A stretch of DNA of 64,000 bases from Bosea sp. F3-2 (GTDB lineage: Bacteria; Pseudomonadota; Alphaproteobacteria; Rhizobiales; Beijerinckiaceae): NCBI RefSeq assembly GCF_008253865.1, contig NZ_CP042331.1, forward strand, positions 5,359,501 to 5,423,500, in the 5' to 3' direction. This document shows, piece by piece, positions 33,603 through 41,889 of this stretch (positions are counted from its first letter, which is position 1; the number at the start of each line of letters is the position of its first letter). Made by a program: the position numbers and the translations under genes. The notes beneath the pieces were generated by a model, which saw only the letters and a program-made list of their open reading frames with translations, ran no database searches and was not told the DNA's origin.

Positions 33603-33779
33603 GGAGCCTCACCCTCGCATTCCGGCACGGTCCGGGCAGGGGGGCGGCGATGGCGGAGCCGGCCTTCAGCCGTCCATCCGCGCTGCCGCCTTCCGCGTCC
33701 CCGCCTGGCGTCGCCCCGCATCCGATGGGGGCGATGAGGAATGATGGCATGACAGGCGGGGTATACAGCAACTCGTAAC

Positions 33780-33791
33780 ATTCGTATGAAT
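33780..33791. promoter_or_regulatory. Candidate LysR operator upstream of the catabolic operon
   Basis: ATTCGTATGAAT is a palindrome in an AT-richer stretch (about 33760-33815) between the DapA-family gene and lysR. The spacing of its T and A ends fits the loose T-N11-A rule when flanking bases are included. Assignment to the divergent LysR protein is inferred from position. Confidence 0.4.
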
Positions 33792-33822
33792 TCGGAAGCT
33801 GTCCTTATAAATCGGGTATCTC

Positions 33823-34731
33823 ATGGCGATCACGCTGCGCCAGATCCAGGCCTTCCTCGCGGTGACCGAGCAGGGCACCTTCACCAAGGCGGCGGAGCGA
33901 CTGCACATGGCGCAACCGGCGCTGTCCCAGTTGGTGCGCGAACTGGAGCGGGAACTCGGTATCCGGGTGCTCGACCGCACGACGCGCCGCGTCGAGCTGA
34001 CAGAGGGCGGGCGCGAGTTCCACGGCGCGGCGCTGAAGATCGTGCAGGACCTCGACACGGCGGTGCAGAACGCCAACGGGCTGGCGGAGCGCCGGCGCGG
34101 GCGCATCGTCGTGGCGGTGCCGCCGCTGCTTGCCGCCGTCATCATGCCGCCGACCATCGCCGCTCTGCACGAGAAGCACCCCAGCCTCCAGGTCGCGATC
34201 ATCGATGCGCGCAACGACCTCGTCGTCGAAGCCGTGCGCTTCGGCCGGGCGGATTGCGGGGTCGGCACCTTCTCGGCGCTGGAGGACAATATCGAGCGCA
34301 CGCCGCTCGCCCGCGACAGCCTGATGCTGTTCTGCGCGCGCGACAGCCGATTCGCCGGGCAGGAGAATCTGCTCTGGCGTGACCTCGCGGAGGAGCCGCT
34401 GATCACGCTCACCCGCGACAGCGGCATCCGCCTGCTGGTCGAAGTCGGCTACGAGAGCGCCGAGATCACGCTGAAGCCCGCCTATGAGGTGGCGCAGATC
34501 ACCACGGCGCTGGCGCTCGTCGAGGCCGGTCTCGGCATCGCGGTACTGCCGACCTATGCGCGGGCCGTCGCGCCGGCGGGTGTCATCGCCCGGCCGCTGG
34601 TCGAGCCTTCGATCGCGCGCGACATTGTCATGATCCGGCCGAGCGGGCGCTCCGTTTCCCCGGCGCTCTCGGCCTTCGAGACGCTGCTGCGCCGCTTCGT
34701 GCGCCAGCTCGCGCCGAGCGAGGCGGGCTGA
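33823..34731 (+). CDS. LysR-family regulator, divergent to the dioxygenase operon
   Basis: A 302-residue regulator with a well-formed N-terminal helix-turn-helix (LRQIQAFLAVTEQGTFTKAA, then MAQPALSQLVRELERELGIR) and a LysR substrate domain (RIVVAVPPLLAAVIMPPTIA). The ATG at 33823 begins at the normal distance before the helix-turn-helix. It is transcribed away from the operon, the standard layout for an activator that responds to a pathway intermediate. A bidirectional terminator follows at 34765. Confidence 0.92.
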   Translation: MAITLRQIQAFLAVTEQGTFTKAAERLHMAQPALSQLVRELERELGIRVLDRTTRRVELTEGGREFHGAALKIVQDLDTAVQNANGLAERRRGRIVVAVPPLLAAVIMPPTIAALHEKHPSLQVAIIDARNDLVVEAVRFGRADCGVGTFSALEDNIERTPLARDSLMLFCARDSRFAGQENLLWRDLAEEPLITLTRDSGIRLLVEVGYESAEITLKPAYEVAQITTALALVEAGLGIAVLPTYARAVAPAGVIARPLVEPSIARDIVMIRPSGRSVSPALSAFETLLRRFVRQLAPSEAG

Positions 34732-34764
34732 GATCGGAGCACCGCCATAAGCGGCAAAAAGCAA

Positions 34765-34790
34765 AAAGGCCGCCCGGTGAGGCGGCCTTT
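34765..34790. terminator. Bidirectional intrinsic terminator
   Basis: AAAGGCCGCC and GGCGGCCTTT form a perfect 10-bp stem with a six-base loop. A-runs precede and T-runs follow, so it can stop both the plus-strand lysR transcript and the minus-strand tRNA-Val transcript. Confidence 0.9.
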
Positions 34791-34816
34791 CGTCCCTGTA
34801 TTGCAAGGGCATCAAA

Positions 34817-34891
<75 letters not shown>

Positions 34892-35157
34892 GTTCGCCGC
34901 TGAAAGCGACTTCCGGTAGCGTGTCCGGGCCGTGTCGGCCGCGATCACGCTGCGAGGTGAGGGGGCTATAGCGGCTCGCCTCGCAGCTTGCAAGGCGTTT
35001 GCCGCATAAATTCTACGAGGCTGTTGGCATCTCTGACTGCCGCGGTCGACTGGTGGCGCTTTCTGCGCTTCCGGTGCTCACGTACAAACTTGCGCTCCGC
35101 TCCGGTTCTCGAAAACACCGCCATTCGACACGCCGCAGCGCGATGCCAAACAGCCTC

Positions 35158-35517
35158 TCAAGCCGCCAACAGCTTCTCGACTTCGTTGACGAGCTCGCGC
35201 AGATGGAAGGGCTTGGAGAGCACCTTCGCATCCTTCGGCGTCTGCGAATCGGGGTTGAGCGCGACGGCGGCGAAGCCGGTGATGAACATCACCTTGATGT
35301 CGGGATCGAGCTCGGTGGCGCGGCGCGCCAGCTCGATGCCGTCCATCTCCGGCATGACGATGTCGGTCAAAAGCAGCTCGAACGGCTCCTCGCGGAGGCG
35401 GTTATAGGCCGACAGGCCGTTGTCGAAGGAAGCGACGTCGTAGCCCGCATTCTGCAGGGCCTTGACCAGGAAGCGACGCATGTCGTTGTCGTCTTCCGCG
35501 AGCAGTATCTTCGTCAT
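35158..35517 (-). CDS. cpdR: Single-domain response regulator CpdR
   Basis: A 119-residue receiver with no output domain. Acidic D9-D10, the phospho-acceptor D52 (LLLTDIVMPEMDG), and the Thr/Lys switch residues (FITGFAAVAL, KVLSKPFHL) are in place. The stretch MFITGFAAVALNPDSQTPKDAK matches CpdR of Caulobacter and rhizobia. CpdR in its unphosphorylated form primes ClpXP to destroy cell-cycle proteins and is inactivated through CckA-ChpT. The start at 35517 begins directly with MTKILLAEDD. The C-terminus ends KLLAA, of the type recognised by ClpX. It is divergent from the N-formylglutamate amidohydrolase gene. Confidence 0.92.
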   Translation of the reverse strand: MTKILLAEDDNDMRRFLVKALQNAGYDVASFDNGLSAYNRLREEPFELLLTDIVMPEMDGIELARRATELDPDIKVMFITGFAAVALNPDSQTPKDAKVLSKPFHLRELVNEVEKLLAA

Positions 35518-35738
35518 GGGCCTGTTCTGTCCGTCCCTGAGGCCTGTGTTTCGATGCGTTTGGCGCCCGTGCCACCGCCGGGCCTGGAACGGCTGGGTAC
35601 TCACCCGTCCGCGCAGTTGGAACCATGCGCTTCTATAAGGCAGCATCATGGTAAACAACGGGTGAATCCCGGCATGGATTTCCACGGCTTCACAACGTCG
35701 CTTCAACCGGCCGGGTTTGTGTGCTTCTCTCGTGGGAC

Positions 35739-36659
35739 ATGAGTTCGTTCTCCACCCCTTTCCCGCCAGGCCCCGACGACATCGTCGCCGAGATCGAACG
35801 GCCGTTCAGCCTGTATCAGCCGGCGCTTCAGGTTGTGCCTGTCGTGGTCGATGTGCCGCATGCGGGCCGGCGCTATCCGCGCGGTTTCGTCGAAGCGGCG
35901 CGGCTGCCGCTGCGCAGCCTGAGGCGCTCGGAGGACGCTTTCGTCGACCGCCTGTTCGGGCAGAGTGTCGCGCTTGGTGCGCCGCTGCTGGTGGCGGAGT
36001 TTCCCCGCGCCTATCTCGACGTGAACCGCGAGCCCTATGAGCTCGATCCGCGCATGTTCGACGGGCGGGTGCCGCCCTTCGCCAATACGCGCTCGATGCG
36101 CGTGGCGGGCGGGCTCGGCACCATTCCCCGCATCGTCGGCGACGCGCAGGAGATCTATTTCGGGCGCATTCCGATCGCGGAGGGGCTCGCCCGCATCGAT
36201 GGGCTCTACCGGCCCTATCACGCCGGCTTGCGGGGCCTCGTCCAGCGGACGCAAGGGGTGTTCGGCACCTGCATCCTGGTCGATGCCCATTCGATGCCGT
36301 CGGCCGGGCTCGATCGCGACGGGCTGTCGAAATCCGACATCATCCTGGGCGATCGCTTCGGCACCAGCGCCGCCGGCTACATCACCGACATCGCCGAGCA
36401 GGCCTTCACCCGGCTCGGCTTCAGCGTCACCCGCAACCGGCCCTATGCCGGTGGATTCATCACCGAGCATTACGGCGCGCCGGCCGCGGGCGTTCACGCG
36501 CTGCAGATCGAGGTGAATCGGGCGCTCTACATGAACGAAGCCACGCTGGAGCCGCATGCCGGCTTCGCGGCGATCGAGCAGGCGATCGCCAGCGCGATGG
36601 CCGACTGTTTCGCGCGCTGGAGCGGCTGGCTCGACGACTGGCGCGAGGCGGCCGAATAA
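35739..36659 (+). CDS. N-formylglutamate amidohydrolase family protein
   Basis: A 306-residue protein of the FGase family (PF05013). Seen are the metal/substrate segments VVDVPHAGRRYP near residue 40, DVNREPYELDPRMF near 95, LVDAHSMPS near 185, and the late GGFITEHYGAP and LQIEVNRALYM blocks. The family removes formate from N-formyl-glutamate in histidine degradation or acts on related N-acyl amino acids. The usual his genes are absent here, so the substrate is open. I chose the ATG at 35739; a GTG at 35721 adds six residues. Adjacency to cpdR is common in Rhizobiales. Confidence 0.88.
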   Translation: MSSFSTPFPPGPDDIVAEIERPFSLYQPALQVVPVVVDVPHAGRRYPRGFVEAARLPLRSLRRSEDAFVDRLFGQSVALGAPLLVAEFPRAYLDVNREPYELDPRMFDGRVPPFANTRSMRVAGGLGTIPRIVGDAQEIYFGRIPIAEGLARIDGLYRPYHAGLRGLVQRTQGVFGTCILVDAHSMPSAGLDRDGLSKSDIILGDRFGTSAAGYITDIAEQAFTRLGFSVTRNRPYAGGFITEHYGAPAAGVHALQIEVNRALYMNEATLEPHAGFAAIEQAIASAMADCFARWSGWLDDWREAAE

Positions 36660-36693
36660 GGCTGGCGACCATCGATATCGAAGCGGGCAGACA

Positions 36694-36787
36694 AGAAAAA
36701 AGGGCCGCACACTTGCGTGGCGGCCCAAGTCTAGGGAGGAAACGCCCAAGGAGGGCAACGAAGGTTTGAGGTCATCTCCCCTTCGCA
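36694..36787 (-). ncRNA. mmgR: suhB/MmgR-type small RNA (alpha-r8 family)
   Basis: The minus strand carries pyrimidine-rich anti-SD-like boxes (CCCTCCTTGGGC, TTTCCTCCCTAG) followed by a strong terminator hairpin GGGCCGCC...GCGGCCC and six T (36701-36696). This layout upstream of and opposite to an inositol-monophosphatase-family gene is that of the alphaproteobacterial suhB RNA, known in Sinorhizobium as MmgR. A plausible promoter reads CTTGCA, 16 bases, CATATT (36821-36794), placing the 5' end near 36787. The end positions are estimates. Known MmgR limits storage-polymer synthesis under nitrogen limitation. Confidence 0.82.
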
Positions 36788-36973
36788 GTGCACAATATGA
36801 GGGTGCGCTGCAAAATGCAAGCGAAATTGACGTAAATCGCAGGTGTCATGCGCCACGTGCATGGCAAGGCCGTCATTCTCTGACGTTTTTGCGGTTTTTG
36901 TCGCGCCATGCGAGTTGGCGATCCGATTTTTTACGGCATTGATGCTGCATAGCAGCAAATTGGAGAGTTTTTC

Positions 36974-37756
36974 ATGAGCGCAGTCGATTTCGGCGCTTTC
37001 GTTGCAGAGCTGGCGACCCAGTCGGGACGGGCGATCCTGCCGTTCTTCCGCGCGCATCACGCGACCGAAGACAAGTCGAAAGGCGGCGTGTTCGACCCGG
37101 TGACGGAGGCTGACCGCGCCGGCGAATCGGTGATGCGCCACATGATCAAGCGGCAGTTTCCGGCCCATGGCGTGCTCGGCGAGGAATTCGGCAGCGAGAA
37201 CACCGAGGCTGACTATGTCTGGGTCCTCGATCCGATCGACGGCACGCGCGCCTTCATCTCCGGCATTCCGGTCTGGGGCACATTGATCGGCCTGACGCGC
37301 AAGGGCGTGCCGGTCTACGGCATGATGCACCAGCCCTTCTCGGGCGAGCGCTATTCCGGCGACGGGCGCGAGGCACGCTATGAGGGGCCGGGCGGGCCGC
37401 GGAAACTGCGCACCCGACCGATCACCGATCTCGCCGCCGCGACGCTGATGACGACCTCGCCGGCGCTGTTCAAAGGCGAGGAGGCGAAGGCCTTCGCACG
37501 TGTCGAGAAGCAGGTTCGGCTCTCGCGCTATGGCTGTGACTGCTACGCCTATTGCATGCTGGCGGCCGGCCATGTCGATCTCGTCATCGAGAGCGGCCTC
37601 AAGCCCTATGACATCGTCGCGCTGATCCCGATCATCGAGGGAGCGGGCGGTGTCGTCACCTCATGGGACGGCGGCAGCGCCGCTGGCGGCGGGCGCATCC
37701 TCGCTGCCGGCAGCAAGGCGCTGCATGAGGCTGCCCTCGCGCGACTTGCCGGCTGA
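36974..37756 (+). CDS. hisN: Histidinol-phosphatase / inositol monophosphatase-family phosphatase
   Basis: A 260-residue Mg-dependent phosphatase. The metal-binding motifs are GEEFG near residue 70, WVLDPIDGTRAFISG near 85-98 and the late IESGLKPYDIVALIPIIEGAGG near 200-225. The 'LKPYDIVAL' form, rather than 'WDxAAG', is that of the HisN-type histidinol-phosphatases of actinobacteria and alphaproteobacteria. A ribosome site GGAGAG is eight bases before the ATG. Its last 96 bp overlap the 3' end of a lipase gene on the other strand. It could also dephosphorylate inositol phosphates. Confidence 0.88.
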   Translation: MSAVDFGAFVAELATQSGRAILPFFRAHHATEDKSKGGVFDPVTEADRAGESVMRHMIKRQFPAHGVLGEEFGSENTEADYVWVLDPIDGTRAFISGIPVWGTLIGLTRKGVPVYGMMHQPFSGERYSGDGREARYEGPGGPRKLRTRPITDLAAATLMTTSPALFKGEEAKAFARVEKQVRLSRYGCDCYAYCMLAAGHVDLVIESGLKPYDIVALIPIIEGAGGVVTSWDGGSAAGGGRILAAGSKALHEAALARLAG

Positions 37757-38716
37757 GACGGACGCAGCCTGGTCCTCGCCGGGGATGAAGGCGTCGAAGG
37801 CGGCCCAGAACTGGGCGCGGATCGCGTCGTTCTCCATCAGGATCTCGTGTCGCGCCGTCGGCAGGATCAGCGCCGAGCCGGTCTTGAGGCGTGCGGCGAA
37901 GCGTTCGATCGCCGGCGTCGAGACCACCGGGTCTTGCCCGGCGGCGATGATCAGCGTCGGCACCTTCACCTCCAGCGCGGCCGAGGAGGCGTTGAGGCGC
38001 GCCATCAGGCGAAAGGCCGTCCTGACCCAGGCGATGGTCGGGTCGCCGATGCTGAGATGGCGGGCCTCGCTCGAGAGCGCGCTGTTGCGGGCGTAGCGGA
38101 CGGCGTCGCTGGTCAGCCGGTTGCCTGCGAAGGGCTTGGTCGCGATGGCCGTGTCGCCGCCGCCCGGGACGAAGGCGCGGCCGAAGCCGAGCCAGAAGAG
38201 CAGGCTGGCGAGGCGGCTGGCCCTGGCCGGGTGCGCGATCATCGTCAGGCCGAGCATAGGGGCAAGCGCCACCATGCGCGATACCGGCAGAGCGTCATGG
38301 CGGGCGGCGTCGAGGCAGATCGCTGCGCCCATCGAATGAGCGAGGACGAAATAGGGCGGCGGAAATTTCGCCCGCATTTCCGCCATCACCAGGGCGAGGT
38401 CGGCTTCGTAATGCTTGAGGCGGCCGACATGGCCCTTGCGCTCGCGCCGGACGAAGCGTTGCGATCCTCCCTGGCCGCGCCAGTCGAAGGACAGCACATG
38501 GAAGCCGCGTCGGCGCAGTTCCGCGGCGGTTTCGCTGTAGCGTTCGATGAATTCGGCCCGGCCCTGGACGACCACGACGGTGCCGCGCGCCGGCTTCACC
38601 GTCGGGCGCCAGCTCCCGAAGCGCAAGGAGGCGCCATCCCGGGTCGTGGCGAACCAGACCTTGCCATGGCCCGGCACAGGATAGCCGGGATGGGCGAAAA
38701 GAACGGCCTCGGCCAT
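37661..38716 (-). CDS. Alpha/beta hydrolase, lysophospholipase/monoacylglycerol lipase type
   Basis: A 351-residue cytoplasmic hydrolase of the PldB/Hydrolase_4 family. Motifs: VVVVQGRAEFIERYSE near residue 50, SFDWRGQGGS near 75, the nucleophile elbow LAHSMGAA near 130, a catalytic aspartate in IIAAGQDPVVS and a late histidine in LPTARHEILME. The last about 35 residues are a low-complexity Ala/Ser tail that is encoded over the end of hisN. I chose the ATG at 38716, which follows GGAGTGAG; an ATG at 38731 adds five residues. Confidence 0.88.
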   Translation of the reverse strand: MAEAVLFAHPGYPVPGHGKVWFATTRDGASLRFGSWRPTVKPARGTVVVVQGRAEFIERYSETAAELRRRGFHVLSFDWRGQGGSQRFVRRERKGHVGRLKHYEADLALVMAEMRAKFPPPYFVLAHSMGAAICLDAARHDALPVSRMVALAPMLGLTMIAHPARASRLASLLFWLGFGRAFVPGGGDTAIATKPFAGNRLTSDAVRYARNSALSSEARHLSIGDPTIAWVRTAFRLMARLNASSAALEVKVPTLIIAAGQDPVVSTPAIERFAARLKTGSALILPTARHEILMENDAIRAQFWAAFDAFIPGEDQAASVSAGKSREGSLMQRLAAGSEDAPAASGAAAVP

Positions 38717-38810
38717 CGGCTCACTCCGCATCGCGACCGCGCTTCCGCACCGGTCGCCGAACTGCTTCGGCTACGTTTATGCCCGTTGGAGCGGGCTCTT
38801 GAAAAGCTGA

Positions 38811-38923
38811 AATGCCATCCCAGATCAGGGATGCGCAGGCCGGAACCGGCTGCGCAAACCGAAACAGGCTCGTGCTCAGGTGAGGCGGGCTGACCAAACT
38901 GTCGCTTCTTCGGAGGACATATC
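38811..38923 (+). promoter_or_regulatory. ROSE-type RNA thermometer upstream of hsp20
   Basis: The 5' leader can fold into four hairpins: CATCCC/GGGATG (38816-38833), GCGCAGGCCGG/CCGGCTGCGC with one bulged G (38833-38855), a weaker third (about 38865-38892), and TGTCGCTTC/GGAGGACA (38900-38919), which holds the ribosome site GGAGG. The last stem contains TCGCT opposite AGGA with a bulged G, the signature of ROSE elements in rhizobial small heat-shock genes. Heating should open it and allow translation from 38924. Confidence 0.85.
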
Positions 38924-39397
38924 ATGCGTCAATTCGATCTTTCCCCGCTCTATCGTTCGACCGTCGGCTTTGACCGCCTGTTCTCTCTCCTCGATCAGGT
39001 GACCAGCAACGACGCCGCGCCGGGCTATCCGCCCTACAACATCGAGCGGACTGCCGAGAACGGCTATCGCATCACCATTGCGGTCGCGGGCTTCGGCGAG
39101 GCTGACCTTGCCATCGAGGCCAAGGAAAATACCCTGACCGTCAAGGGCGAGAAGCAGGCTGTCGGCAGCGCCGAGAAGCGCGAGGTCCTGCATCAGGGCA
39201 TCGCGGCCCGCGCCTTCGAGCGTCGCTTCCAGCTCGCCGACTATGTGCAGGTGACCGGAGCCAGCCTCGAGAACGGTCTGCTCCACATCGATCTCGTGCG
39301 CGAGATTCCCGAGGCGAAGAAGCCGCGCCAGATTCCGATCGGCGCCGGTTCGGCCAAGGTTCTCGAAGCCAAGATCGAGACCGCCAAGGCGGCGTGA
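38924..39397 (+). CDS. Small heat-shock protein, Hsp20/IbpA family
   Basis: A 157-residue chaperone: a short N-terminal arm (MRQFDLSPLYRSTVGFDRLF, as in rhizobial IbpA), the alpha-crystallin domain (about residues 38-130, PPYNIERTAENGYRITIAVAG to GLLHIDLVREIP) and a C-terminal extension. The region PRQIPIG contains an IxI-like anchor (QIPI) used for oligomer assembly. It holds unfolding proteins during heat stress. Translation appears to be controlled by the ROSE element directly upstream, and a strong terminator follows at 39425. Confidence 0.95.
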   Translation: MRQFDLSPLYRSTVGFDRLFSLLDQVTSNDAAPGYPPYNIERTAENGYRITIAVAGFGEADLAIEAKENTLTVKGEKQAVGSAEKREVLHQGIAARAFERRFQLADYVQVTGASLENGLLHIDLVREIPEAKKPRQIPIGAGSAKVLEAKIETAKAA

Positions 39398-39424
39398 TCG
39401 GATCAGCCCCTAAAGGCTGACGAG

Positions 39425-39453
39425 AAAGGCTCCCGGAAACGGGAGCCTTTTTT
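39425..39453 (+). terminator. Intrinsic terminator of hsp20
   Basis: AAAGGCTCCCG and CGGGAGCCTTT pair perfectly around a GAAA loop-like tetranucleotide and are followed by more T (six in all). It lies 28 bp after the hsp20 stop codon. Confidence 0.93.
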
Positions 39454-39487
39454 GTTGCCGCGCTGAGCAAGGGCGACAACGACACGT

Positions 39488-39594
39488 CGTCATTCCGGGC
39501 GGAGCGAAGCGAAGACCCGGAATCCATCGTAGAGCGGGACGCCCTTCGATGGATTCCGGATCGGCGCCGCTATCGCGGCTTGTCCGGAATGACG
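39488..39594. repeat. Palindromic intergenic repeat, type A
   Basis: Outer arms CGTCATTCCGG and CCGGAATGACG; inner arms CCGGAATCCATCG and CGATGGATTCCGG. It is nearly the same as the copy at 54979-55085 and lies between the hsp20 terminator and the end of the proline-rich protein gene. Confidence 0.9.
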
Positions 39595-39621
39595 GCGCAC
39601 CCCCTCAGGTGATCTCTATCC

Positions 39622-40587
39622 TCAGTTCATCGGGGCGACCGGGGCGATCGGCGTCTCCGGCTTGGGCGTCGACGGCGATGGGTCGACATGCTGCACGGGC
39701 GGGATGGACGGCGCCTGGGTGGCGGGCGCTGCCGTCGACAGTGGTGGCTTGCGTTCCGCCTCGTCGGTCCCGCGCACATCGCTCGGATTGACGAGCTTGG
39801 GCTTGTCGGCGCCGGTCTCCGGGTCGGTTGCGCCTGGTGAAGGCTCTGCCGGCTTCGCCGGCTGCGGCGGAGAAGCGGTGGCGGGCACGCTGGCCTCGGC
39901 GGGCGGTTTCTCGGCAGGCTTCGCCGGTTCCGGCGCGGGCGGCGCAGTGGGCGAGGGCGGCGAGGTCGTGGCCGGAGCGCTGGCCTCGATCGGGGCCGTC
40001 TCAGCGGGCTTGGCAGGCTCGGGCGCGGGTGACGCCGCCGGCGACGGCGGAACGGATGTCGCCGGAGCGCTGGCTTCTGCCGGCAGCTTCAGTTCGGCCG
40101 GTCGTTCGGGCGGCTGGGGCGCGAGGCGCGGTCGCGGTGCGGCCTGCTCCTGATGCGGGTCGATGCGGGCGACATCCGGTGCGGGCGCGGCCTGGCCGCG
40201 CAGCGGGATGCGGCGGATCAGTTCGCCGGCATAGGCATCGAGGACGAGGCGCAGGCGCTGGCCTCCGGCGGTGACGCCATCGACGATGTAGGTGTCGTCG
40301 CGCCGGATCGAGCGGTCGATCCGGACAAGGCCGTAGTTGCGGGCGGCGATGCGGTTGACCGCATAGGGCGATACCGGGGCTGGAGCAGCGCGCGGCACCG
40401 CCGCCGGCGGGCGCGGCGCGTATCCGTAGTCGTAGCGATAGCCGTAGCCATAGGCCGGATACGGGTCATATCCATCGTCATAATAGTAATACTGGGCCCC
40501 GGCAGTTCCCGCCGTGCCGGCCAGCGCGCCGGCCATGACCAGGCCGATCAGCGCGATGCGCCCCGGTGCGGTCGAACGATTTGCCAT
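39622..40587 (-). CDS. Secreted proline/alanine-rich repeat protein
   Basis: A 321-residue exported protein. A signal peptide (IALIGLVMAGALAGTAGTA) ends at AGAQ and is followed by a tyrosine-rich segment (YYYYDDGYDPYPAYGYGYRY). Residues about 75-130 look folded (VNRIAARNYGLVRIDRSIRR, TYIVDGVTAGGQRLRLVLD) and resemble a small PepSY-like or 'DUF' surface module. The second half is disordered Pro/Ala/Glu repeat: units starting EASAPAT and ending EPAKPAE occur three times, the last shortened. Such tails may span the periplasm or bind peptidoglycan. No function is known to me. Confidence 0.8.
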   Translation of the reverse strand: MANRSTAPGRIALIGLVMAGALAGTAGTAGAQYYYYDDGYDPYPAYGYGYRYDYGYAPRPPAAVPRAAPAPVSPYAVNRIAARNYGLVRIDRSIRRDDTYIVDGVTAGGQRLRLVLDAYAGELIRRIPLRGQAAPAPDVARIDPHQEQAAPRPRLAPQPPERPAELKLPAEASAPATSVPPSPAASPAPEPAKPAETAPIEASAPATTSPPSPTAPPAPEPAKPAEKPPAEASVPATASPPQPAKPAEPSPGATDPETGADKPKLVNPSDVRGTDEAERKPPLSTAAPATQAPSIPPVQHVDPSPSTPKPETPIAPVAPMN

Positions 40588-40678
40588 GCCTTCTCCTTAA
40601 CGACTGCATGCGTGGCGGGCAGTCTTGTTAGGGATTGCGGCAGGCATGGGGCTGGAAACGCGGCTTAAATGCGCCGGT

Positions 40679-41734
40679 TTAGCCCGCGCTGGCAGCGATC
40701 AGGCGCTCGACATGTTCCGGCTCGGTCGCGAAGGACATGACGAAGCGGCCGACGATCTCGCCGTCCTGAAGTGGCGCCTCCGGCGGCAGGGAGCGGGCCG
40801 ACCAGTCGTAATAGCCGACGCCGGCCGCCTTCAGGCGCTCCTGCACGGCGGGCGGCAGCACGATGAAGACCTCGTTCGCCTGGCAGGGCCAGGCGAGGCG
40901 TGCCGCGCTGCCCCGTGCGACCGAATCTGCCAGGCGCTTGGCCTGGGCGTTGGCATGGCGGGCGAGCTCGAGCCAGTGATCGTCGGCGAGCAGCCCCTCG
41001 AACTGGGCGCCGAGGAAACGGCCCTTGGACAGGGTCTGGCCGGCGCGCTTGCGGCGCCATTTCATCTCCTCGGCCTGGGTCGGGTCGAAGAAGATCACCG
41101 CCTCGGCCGCGAGCGCGCCGTTCTTGGTACCACCAAAGGAGAGCACGTCGACGCCGGCCTTCCAGGTGATTTCGGCTGGCGTGCAGCCGAGGGTGACCAG
41201 CGCATTGGCGAAGCGCGCCCCATCCATGTGCAGCTTGAGGCCGCGTGGCGTGACGGCGTCCTTGAGCGCCCGCACCTCGGCCGGCGTGTAGACCGTGCCG
41301 CATTCGGTGGCCTGGGTGATCGTCAGCGCCTGCGCCTGGACCTGATGGAAATCGCCGTCGCGCAGATGCGAGAGCGCCTTCGTCACCGTCTCCGGCGTCA
41401 GTTTCCCGCCGACGCCGGGCAGGTCGACCAGCTTGGCGCCGTTGCTGAAGAATTCGGGTGCGCCGCATTCGTCCTCGACGACATGGGCTTCCTCATGGGT
41501 GAGGACGGCGCCCCAGGGCCGCACGATGCTGGCCAGCGCCAGCGCATTCGCCGCGGTGCCGGTGAGGACAAGGAAGACCGAGACCTCGCGCTCGAAGATC
41601 TTGGCGAAGCGCTCCTCGACGCGGCGCGTCCAGTCGTCCTTGCCATAGGGGGAGGCGTTGCCCTCGTTGGCGGCGGCGAGGGCAGCCATGATGCGGGGGC
41701 AGGCGGCGGCGGTGTTGTCGCTGAAGAAATGCAT
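40679..41734 (-). CDS. ltaE: Low-specificity L-threonine aldolase
   Basis: A 351-residue PLP enzyme (beta-eliminating lyase family) that splits threonine to glycine and acetaldehyde. Key parts: the N-terminal FFSDNTAAACPRIM, the substrate loop EEAHVVEDECGAPEFF, KLHMDGARFANALV near residue 168, and the PLP-lysine in LSFGGTKNGAL near 200. It is divergent from gltB with a 0.6-kb spacer that contains a perfect inverted repeat. Glycine supply and one-carbon metabolism are the expected roles. Confidence 0.93.
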   Translation of the reverse strand: MHFFSDNTAAACPRIMAALAAANEGNASPYGKDDWTRRVEERFAKIFEREVSVFLVLTGTAANALALASIVRPWGAVLTHEEAHVVEDECGAPEFFSNGAKLVDLPGVGGKLTPETVTKALSHLRDGDFHQVQAQALTITQATECGTVYTPAEVRALKDAVTPRGLKLHMDGARFANALVTLGCTPAEITWKAGVDVLSFGGTKNGALAAEAVIFFDPTQAEEMKWRRKRAGQTLSKGRFLGAQFEGLLADDHWLELARHANAQAKRLADSVARGSAARLAWPCQANEVFIVLPPAVQERLKAAGVGYYDWSARSLPPEAPLQDGEIVGRFVMSFATEPEHVERLIAASAG

Positions 41735-41889
41735 GACTGAGCGTTAGGCGGATGGGGATGTTCTGCCAAGCGAGCGGCGGGAAAGGGGGGCTTGCGCGCG
41801 GCGCCGGGCTGAAATCTCACCGGAGGCCGAAAAACAAGAAGCGTGCTGCCGGAGTCGGGCTTTCATCCCGGAAATGTCTGGCGCGGATT

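Noticed and set aside
34752..34816. Integration site at the 3' end of tRNA-Val
   Set aside because: There is no direct repeat of the tRNA 3' end and no integrase gene next to it; the hairpin is a terminator.
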